This document shows, piece after piece, positions 57,371 to 64,000 of a DNA stretch of 64,000 nucleotides. Position 1 is the stretch's first letter, and every line of letters begins with the position of its first letter. A program made the position numbers and the translations under genes. The notes beneath the pieces were generated by a model. It was given only the letters and a program-made list of their open reading frames with translations, was not told where the DNA came from and made no database searches. The DNA is from Stemphylium vesicarium (taxonomy: Eukaryota > Ascomycota > Dothideomycetes > Pleosporales > Pleosporaceae), in contig QXCR01000004.1 of NCBI GenBank assembly GCA_004380135.1, positions 310,001 to 374,000 on the forward strand. Reading direction: 5' to 3'.

Positions 57371-58831
57371 ATGTCCATCTTCAACTCAGTACTGGGCTCG
57401 CTCTCTCCTCCGCCAGGGTTTAGAAGATCGTTCGAGGATCCGCACGCGCGAGAGCATGAGCTACCATTGTACAACTCTCCACCGTCCCCACGTATACCAC
57501 CTCCCGTGACCGCTTCGGTATTATGGAGCGCGCCAAAAGCAAGCCTTTCGCCGCCACCTCGAGTGCCCGACGATTTGCTGGCCCTTCAACGACGAGCTCA
57601 ACATCTCGAACAACAGCTGCAAGAGCTACTCGATGCGCAGGCAGATGGTTTGATGGGGGGTCTAGGGGCGGGAGACACCATACCGGATGATTTGATATCG
57701 AACGGCAGTACCACACCGACAGTCAGCAGTGTCAGATCCAGTGACAAAAGCGCAGAGAATGGAGACACCCGACCCAAGCCTAGGCGGAAGAAGGTGGCGC
57801 TGAACGCGGCGAGACTTGGGATATCTAGGCGGATAAAACAGCTCGCCAGTGTCAAGGCTGAGGAGTTAGATCTGCTAGACGAAGATCTGAGAAAATTGCA
57901 GAGCACAGTGGAGAAGACGGATGCGTGGAGCCAGAAGCGCACGCGACTCGAGAAGAAGATTCAAGACATAGAAAGTGAGGATGCCGGCGCAAAGGTACAA
58001 AACCTGCAGACAGAAGCCTCAAAATTAGAGCAAGACATACGGCAGAAGGAAGAAGAACTTCGGGCGCTCAAGCGACGGCATCGGCGGGTATTAGACGAGC
58101 TGGCAGATACTGAGAACTCAGTGGAAGCGAAGATAGCGTCTTATAAGACGTCGCTATCATTGTTGGATCGCGACATTTCCAACTTCCTCGCAAAACCTCC
58201 GAACCTCGACCATGTACCCATGTCATCATCACCGTACCCTACACTCCCTGCGAAGCGACGGACACTCGATATGGCGCGCGAGTACTGGCAGGACGAATAT
58301 ACAAGGCTGGCCGAGAGATGTGAGGAGGTTGATACAGACCGTGGCGCGCTCGATGAAGGAGCTCTGCTCTGGACAGACGTCATGAAGAGAGTGGCAGACT
58401 ACGAAGCAAGCCTACAGGACTACATGCAACAAGCGGGGCGAAAGAACCCTACCGACTCATCCGGCCTTATCGAACAGATGGATAATACCATTGTTTACTT
58501 GGAAGAAAAGCTCGAGTTTGCTTCCTCGCGAAGTTGGAATCTGTTGGTTTGCGCTATCGGAGCGGAACTCGAAGCTTTCACGCAAGGTAAGAACATGCTG
58601 GAGGAAGCTCTAGGCTTAACGCGGAAGGGCAAAGAGAGAGCTGTAGAGCCATTACTGGAGCAGGACGGGTTCCAGGCTGAGCAGCCAGAAGAGATGACGG
58701 GTTCGGCTATTAGGATCACTCGATCTCCGCCAAAGCAACCAACTCCACCCAAACAACCATACTTCGATCCCGAAGATGATGACCCTGACCCCGAGCTCAT
58801 GATATCGCATCAGGACACTGATACCGATTGA
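57371..58831 (+). CDS. Atg28-like coiled-coil protein
   Basis: 486 residues, no intron seen. The start at 57371 (MSIFNSVLGSLSPPPGFRR) was preferred to in-frame 57266 because the family begins with a short S/P-rich segment. DDLLALQRRAQHLEQQLQEL followed by LDAQADGL is the hallmark of the fungal Atg28-annotated family. Coiled coils occupy about 75-105 and 140-260, and a second helical block is at about 300-430. The C-terminus is acidic (PEDDDPDPELM-like). Atg28 was described as a coiled-coil protein needed for selective autophagy of peroxisomes in methylotrophic yeast; the role of the filamentous-fungal relatives is less clear. The transposon ends only 160 bp before the start codon, within the presumed promoter. 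Confidence 0.75.
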   Translation: MSIFNSVLGSLSPPPGFRRSFEDPHAREHELPLYNSPPSPRIPPPVTASVLWSAPKASLSPPPRVPDDLLALQRRAQHLEQQLQELLDAQADGLMGGLGAGDTIPDDLISNGSTTPTVSSVRSSDKSAENGDTRPKPRRKKVALNAARLGISRRIKQLASVKAEELDLLDEDLRKLQSTVEKTDAWSQKRTRLEKKIQDIESEDAGAKVQNLQTEASKLEQDIRQKEEELRALKRRHRRVLDELADTENSVEAKIASYKTSLSLLDRDISNFLAKPPNLDHVPMSSSPYPTLPAKRRTLDMAREYWQDEYTRLAERCEEVDTDRGALDEGALLWTDVMKRVADYEASLQDYMQQAGRKNPTDSSGLIEQMDNTIVYLEEKLEFASSRSWNLLVCAIGAELEAFTQGKNMLEEALGLTRKGKERAVEPLLEQDGFQAEQPEEMTGSAIRITRSPPKQPTPPKQPYFDPEDDDPDPELMISHQDTDTD

Positions 58832-59363
58832 GTCTGTTCTATGGTAACAGGTTTAGACGCGTTCAGCTACATTTTGTATTACAATGAAATACCTTGAGCC
58901 CTTTTATCACTTTTCCCAGTGCAGATTTCATATCGCGAACCGTTTTGGGGTGTGACACGCTGTCTCTGTTTCGTGGCCATGGAACCAAGGCGATGCGCTT
59001 TGATTTCGGTACCTTCCAGATTCAAGCTACGAGGTACGGCCGACAGCCGCGTTGTTTGAACATACCATCAGTAACTGTAGGCTTGAAGGGTTGGGACTAC
59101 TCTCTCATACAATAGTATCCAAGTGTATAGGGATAGCGATACACTTGCCACAAATCGCTGTGCAAGATGGGCGGCATATCTTACAATCGCCGAGAGGTCT
59201 TGAAGGCAATCTAGGCTGATTAGTATATCGATAAAAAGCCCATGTGGAGCAATCGGAGATAACCTTATTGCCGCGGTCACTACAAAGCTCCCACCCACTA
59301 CGAGCATCATCGCCATGCGGCCTCGGCACAACCTACTATTCCTTACAAGCTCAATCCGCAACA
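58832..59363. other. Gene-free stretch between Atg28-like and WD40 genes
   Basis: About 530 bp of flanking DNA holding the promoter of the WD40 gene. The minus frames at 59068-59373 show nothing recognisable. Confidence 0.5.
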
Positions 59364-61654
59364 ATGAGCTCATCGCAGGCTCCTACAAGCCCGCCCACCG
59401 AGGAAGACACTGCCAGGACTATCGTGTACGATCCGACCGACCCATTCTGGCGAGATACCGAAGATGATGATGACGACATGGACTTTCTGCCCGCGGAGGA
59501 GGGCAGCGACGACGTTGAAGATGGAGAGGGCGATACAAGTTTCCATGGTGTGTATTATTTTAGTTTGCACGATCGCATTGACCATACTAACGTTACACAA
59601 AGACGCTGCCGAACGATTAAGCAATCTTGGCGGAGTTGAGATCGCATTCGAGTATACCGACGATAATGGCGAAGAGGACGATGAAGAGGACGAAAATGAA
59701 GAAGACGACGAAGAGGAGGACGAGGAGGACGAGGAGGATGAGGAAGAGGAAGAGGATGACGATCTTCCTCGCCGGCCAGTAATGATCACGCGCGATCAGA
59801 TTATGCAATTACTCGGGCACGCCGGGTTGGGACGAATATTTGCCGCCGACTTTACCCAGCGATCCTCGCTCCGGCGACGCAGGCTTGATGAGGATGACGA
59901 AGATGAAGGCGACAGTGACACGGGGACTGGCTACGATCCCGTCGGCCCTACCGGAACTTCTCGCAGACGGCGTGGTCCACGTGGTAGGGACTTGTTAGAA
60001 AAGGTTCCCAGTGAGCAGGGCAAGGAATTGATGCAAACGGGCACCTTTGGATCCAATCCACGAAGCGAAGATACCCTCAAGAGGAAGAAGAGGCTGGCTT
60101 ACGACATCATGAGGCGAGAGCTAGGTGCTGGTAGTGACGGGCGACAGAAGAACGCCACAAGGCTGTTGAAGCAGGATATGATACCCGAATCAGTCGCCGA
60201 CACAATCATTCATTACAATGCGCGATGCTATTCTGGACAGTTCTCGGACGACGGCAACTTTTTCTTCTCTTGCGCACAGGACTTTAAAGTGCGCATGTAC
60301 GACACTTCTAATCCCTACGATTGGAAATACTACAAGGTAAGTAGCAACTTCAAGCGCCAGGCTCTACGACGCTGACTTGCCAAGACCGTAAGATATCATG
60401 GCGGCCAGTGGACAATTACAGATGCTTCTTTAAGCCCTGACAATCGTTTCCTGGCGTACAGCTCGATCAGGAGTATCGTGAGCTTAGCACACACCGACCC
60501 CGACAACGACTCAGAACCACATCTGCTCGACTTTAATAACACAGGCACTAGAAATCCTCGCGGCTTTCACTCACATTTTGGTGTAAGTGTGATGGGCTCC
60601 GCTGCGCAAAATGAGCTAACGTGTCTAGATCTGGTCGATCCGTTTCTCGGGTGATGGCCGTGAGATTGTAGCAGGAACTGGCGATAGCTCTGTGTACGTG
60701 TACGATATCGAACGAAGACAATCCGTTCTCCGGATACCAGGCCATCAGGACGACGTGAATGCAGTGTGCTTCGGTGACACTCAATCGCCACATATCCTTT
60801 ACTCTGGATCCGATGATACAACCCTCAAGGTCTGGGATCGGAGAAGTATGGGTGATGGTCGAGAGGCCGGTGTCTTCCTCGGTCACACAGAAGGCTTGAC
60901 CTACGTCGACAGCAAAGGAGATGGCCGATATGTGCTCAGCAATGCCAAGGATCAGACGGCAAAGTTATGGGATTTGAGGAAGATGATGTCTAAAGAGAAG
61001 GCTGATCGCATCGACCCATACGCATACACTACTCGTTTTGAGTACCGATCCAATGGCTATGACTATGACGACTTCCGTCCTCATCCTCACGACTGCTCGC
61101 TCGTCACATTCCGCGGTCACAAGGTTTTGAAGACGCTTATCCGATGTCACTTTTCGCCTCCTGGTAGCACCGACTCGAAATACGTCTATTCGGGCAGTTA
61201 TGACGGCAAAGTGTACATCTGGAACATGGATGCTAAACTTGCCGGGACGGTCGATGTGCTGAAAGCAACCAAGAACTCGCGACCACGCGACCCGGATCTA
61301 CTAGCTGGAACATATGATTACTGGGGCAGAAATGAAGGAAAGTGGAACACGTGTGTGCGTGATGCGAGCTGGCATCCAAATGCGCCTATGATTGCGGGTA
61401 AGTTGCGGCGACGATTGTTGTATTTTGTGGGTTGCTAATAAAGTCTAGCGACATCGTGGAATGGCTGGGGCACCTCGCAAGGAACCTGCACAGTTCACAC
61501 TTGGAACGACGGCGTCGAGGAAGACGAGGCGGAACCCAAGATTGGCCGACGCGTCAATGCGCAACTGCAGCATGACGAGCGGCTGTACACAAGTCCGGAG
61601 GGCAGGTCAAGGCGACATCCGATATGGTACGATGACATGATGGACGATGATTGA
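59364..61654 (+). CDS. WD40 protein of the DCAF11/LEC14B family
   Basis: 696 residues in five exons: 59364-59547, 59603-60336, 60385-60582, 60629-61397, 61449-61654. The first third is very acidic (an almost pure Glu/Asp run at about residues 75-105), then RDQIMQLLGHAGLGRIF and the WD40 propeller: YHGGQWTITDASLSPDNRFL, IWSIRFSGDGREIVAGTGDS, ILYSGSDDTTLKVWDRRSMG, YVLSNAKDQTAKLWDLRKMM. The VWDRR and LWDLR ends are DWD-box motifs used to bind DDB1, so the protein is probably a substrate receptor of a CUL4-DDB1 ubiquitin ligase, as human DCAF11 is. The family-specific RPHPHDCSLVTFRGHKVLKT-type block is present. Exon phases all agree. The Glu/Asp run derives from a GAG/GAC/GAA-rich repeat that may vary in length. 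Confidence 0.93.
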
Positions 61655-62088
61655 ATGCACTGCATGGCTGACCTGCGCAGACTTCCGATGCGTACGTGAT
61701 GCACCTCGTTGTTCTGCCACGAAGGGGTTGTGTGGTCTGTATATAGGCATTTTGGGAGAGTGAAGGTACTTTGAGTACATACGTATTTCGGCGTGGTTGA
61801 GTATTACGTTCCCATGACGATTCACATACATATCTGTCATGGGGATGAGAATGATATGTAGTTTGCAAACGCATGTATTTGGATATAATCAAACTCCCGC
61901 TAACCCAAAGTCGGTATTGTACAGCCCTTTTAGATATATCATGTCTGGTATCTGAGCATCCGAACCCGTAACGTGGGCTTGCCTGCCTCCACCCTCCAAG
62001 CACACTACAAAAATGATATGGTAAAGGAATCCGTCGCGCGGCCGGAGATGCAAATGGAAGGTAATCGATGTCTCGAGTGCGGGGGAGA
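61655..62088. other. Gene-free stretch between convergent WD40 and Sss1 genes
   Basis: 3' flanks only. The minus frames over 61554-62150 overlap the WD40 3' exon and have no domain features. Confidence 0.5.
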
Positions 62089-62464
62089 CTATGAGCCGCC
62101 GACGAGGATGTTGTTGACGGGGATGTGGACAAGCTTGACGACGTAGCCAATGACGCCTGGGTGTGTGTGTGAGAAGATGCGACGTGGAAGATGCATAAGG
62201 AGAAAGGATGCTACTGACCCATGATCAGGAAACCGATTCCTACTGCTTGCGATATCCTGATGAACTCCTTCTTGTCGGGCTCTGGAGCGTGGTCAGTCAC
62301 GTGTTGCGGTATATGATGGCGGGCATCGTACTGGTGCAGCGGTTCATGAAAAGAGTACCCTCCTTGAGGAACTCGGCGGGCATACTGCGCCGTGGTTAGC
62401 CATGATTGCCCCAAACGTGTGTGCGGCGCATTGCCTACTCGGCGAACTCCTTGACGTTCTCCAT
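62089..62464 (-). CDS. SSS1: Sec61 gamma subunit (Sss1) of the ER translocon
   Basis: 69 residues in four short exons: 62464-62439, 62384-62332, 62281-62219, 62156-62089. The joined protein has MPAEFLKEGTLFMNRCTKPD, then KKEFIRISQAVGIGFLIMG and the single C-terminal membrane segment ending VKLVHIPVNNILVGGS, an almost exact match in layout to fungal Sss1/SecE. It clamps the two halves of Sec61 alpha in the ER membrane and is essential. The tiny exons (26, 53, 63, 68 bp) make it easy to overlook, and no single frame shows more than a fragment. Donors are GTAGGC, GTACGA and GTCAGT; the phases agree throughout. The length equals the family norm (70-80). Confidence 0.95.
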
Positions 62465-63447
62465 GACGGCTAATGTACGATTAGGCTATTGAAGAATTGA
62501 GTTGAAGGTGCCGTGGGAAGCTGAGGTGGTCGGATGGGAGGCTGTCGTGGATGGATGAGAGATGTCGCGCCTTCAGGGTAGCTGCCAAATTACCACCCGG
62601 CGGACGGCAATCTGGCCTTGCGGAGAGAGCCAACAGGGGTAGGTGGCCCGCCAAGCGCCCTAGCAGCGACGCTAGCGGTTGGAGCTCTCGCATCCGCGTC
62701 GTCGTCGCTCGCTCACCCTCAACTCGCGCCGCCAACTGCTTATTTCTGTCCAACTTTCCCCAGGTTTGTTGCCGACGCCATTACTCACCACCGAGCAGAT
62801 CGCCTGACCCCAGAACAAGTCGCGATAGCAGCTTGTCTAATCCGCATCGCCGCTACGCAACAGAATTTAGCTTCGGAAAAGGGAACGCGCTGGGTTTCTC
62901 ACTTTCACCTCATCCTCACTCTACTTACTGTCCATTGTTTCTTCTCGTTACTGGTAGCGCACGGTCTTGTCCTGCATCTATTCCCAAGGGATCTGTAACA
63001 CCAACTGCGCTTCAAGCACACTGTACTGGAGGCGGGCAAAGCAAAGCAGGAGGCAGGCTGAGGCTACACTACCACTACACACATCTCTCACACCACATCC
63101 TGTACCTTTTACATCTCCGCATCTGCCAGAGGCGATCGGATTATCACATCTTGCTCTGAGCAGTCCTTCTAGACCTTGTCACCACGCCGACAGCGGCACT
63201 GTACGTATGGCCTTACTCTACGCTGTTTTGTCTTTTCTATCGCCCGAGCATTGCAACGGCCTGCAGGCGCATTCAGTCCTATACAGCAACTTTTTACCCC
63301 ATTATGCTGATTTGTATGTCAATCACAGAATTGCATGTACTTTTGCTATTGATACTAGCACATCGAGTACCTAAAGAGCGAATCAAACAAGAATACCGGA
63401 AGAGACCTCATCGCTTACTGCAGTTGACTTGACATCTCACAGCAAAC
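62465..63447. other. Divergent intergenic region Sss1 / RRM gene
   Basis: About 980 bp with both promoters. Forward frames 62551-63159 (202 codons), 62618-62998 and 62967-63374 overlap one another and have leader-like composition (Ser, Thr, His, Pro), so I treat them as chance frames or 5' untranslated sequence. Confidence 0.5.
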
Positions 63448-64000
63448 ATGGCTGACGACGACAACTTCGACATCGACATCTACGGCGACGACTCCTACCA
63501 GGACTCGACCACGCAGCAAGACGCTACCATAACCGATACAAACACACCCAACACAGATGCGAATGCGGCCACATCGAATAACACATCGGAAAACACAAAC
63601 ACCGAAGGCGGCGACCAGACGGACAAGCAAGAACCCTCGGGCGAAGCGACAAATGGAAATGGCCAGCATGACCAGAGCACTCAACAGATAGCATCTACAG
63701 GCGGCGCGGCTGGTCTTGAAGTTCACAAGCAAGCTCCGCAGCAACAGGGCACGAAACGCAAGCAAGGCGAAGACGACGACCGCCCGACCGACCCCGGTGC
63801 TACCGCTGCTTTGATGATCAACGACGTGAACTGGTGGATCAGTGAAGAAGACATCCGTGGATGGGCTAACCAGAGTGGCTGTGAAGATGAACTTGTCGAC
63901 GTCACTTTCAATGAGCACAAGGTCAACGGCAAAAGCAAAGGGTTAGTCATTTGTGGCTGTTTGCATTCCTCCATGCTGACCTCTCTCGCAGTCAGGTTTT
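63448..64000 (+). CDS. RRM-domain protein, 5' part (CPSF6/CFIm68-like), cut by the window end
   Basis: Exon 1 is 63448-63941 and exon 2 begins at 63992 after a 50-bp intron (GTTAGT...TCGCAG). The N-terminal ~110 residues are acidic and Asn/Thr/Gln-rich: DDNFDIDIYGDDSYQD, then many TNT/TNTE repeats and a basic TKRKQGEDDDR. The RRM begins at about residue 118 with ALMINDVNWWISEEDIRGWA (RNP2-like) and continues through VDVTFNEHKVNGKSKGQVF, where the RNP1 motif is entered at the intron. An FDIDIYGDD-like start before an RRM whose first strand is LMINDVNWW-like is the pattern of CPSF6/7-type cleavage factors in fungi and animals. The C-terminal part is outside the window, so the assignment is tentative. 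Confidence 0.8.
   Translation, partial: MADDDNFDIDIYGDDSYQDSTTQQDATITDTNTPNTDANAATSNNTSENTNTEGGDQTDKQEPSGEATNGNGQHDQSTQQIASTGGAAGLEVHKQAPQQQGTKRKQGEDDDRPTDPGATAALMINDVNWWISEEDIRGWANQSGCEDELVDVTFNEHKVNGKSKGLVICGCLHSSMLTSLAVRF

Noticed and set aside
62551..63159. 202-codon forward frame between Sss1 and the RRM gene
   Set aside because: It overlaps two other frames of similar length and has no motifs; it fits promoter and leader sequence better.
1..64000. CRISPR arrays, rRNA or tRNA genes, bacterial operons
   Set aside because: I saw no regularly spaced repeats, no rRNA-like segments and no convincing tRNA cloverleaf with B-box by eye; a covariance-model scan could still find a tRNA I missed.

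Overview
This window is nuclear DNA of a filamentous ascomycete (Pezizomycotina, most likely a dothideomycete of the Pleosporales type; the order is inferred from gene style only). The signs are genes with many spliceosomal introns of about 45-70 bp, a HET-domain gene, a Fot1/pogo-type transposon, a NUC-1-type bHLH factor, an Atg28-like protein, and the usual fungal housekeeping set (eIF3a, RPS2, Sss1, Sco1, SNX3, CAC2, Yta7). I rebuilt the gene models by hand from reading frames and GT-AG (twice GC-AG) splice sites and checked intron phases; they are not supported by transcripts.

Layout. 0.5-12 kb is an accessory-looking block: an MRP-type ABC transporter (+), a PsiD/phosphatidylserine-decarboxylase-like enzyme (-) and a GMC oxidoreductase fused to an alpha/beta hydrolase (+). 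The decarboxylase and the oxidase-hydrolase share a divergent promoter, which would fit a small metabolic module with its own exporter; this is inference. 12.4-26.5 kb holds Sco1, an RWD/DUF1115 protein, CAF-1 subunit CAC2, an MFS transporter, a Yap-type bZIP factor and a phosducin-like protein. 26.9-29 kb is the most unusual stretch: a HET-domain reading frame with one nonsense codon, a 128-bp inverted-repeat (MITE-like) element, and a caspase-like (peptidase C14) domain that has no start codon of its own and appears to lack the catalytic histidine. Together they look like one HET-C14 gene that has been broken.

29.4-54.9 kb is mostly core genes: an SSS-family symporter, SNX3, eIF3a, a G-protein gamma subunit, the NUC-1-like bHLH regulator, the Yta7/ATAD2-type bromodomain AAA ATPase, succinate-semialdehyde dehydrogenase, an unrecognised 325-residue protein and ribosomal protein uS5 (RPS2). 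55.4-57.2 kb is a nearly complete but degenerate Fot1/pogo-like DNA transposon with terminal inverted repeats and TA flanks, lying 160 bp upstream of an Atg28-like gene. 57.4-64 kb continues with Atg28-like, a DCAF11/LEC14B-type WD40 protein, Sss1 and the 5' part of an RRM protein that runs off the window.

No rRNA, convincing tRNA, CRISPR or bacterial-type feature was seen. The main points for a second look are the broken HET-C14 gene with its MITE, the decarboxylase/oxidase-hydrolase/ABC neighbourhood, the transposon beside Atg28, two GC-AG introns, several stop-free introns whose length is a multiple of three, and paired CACGTG boxes between Yta7 and SSADH.
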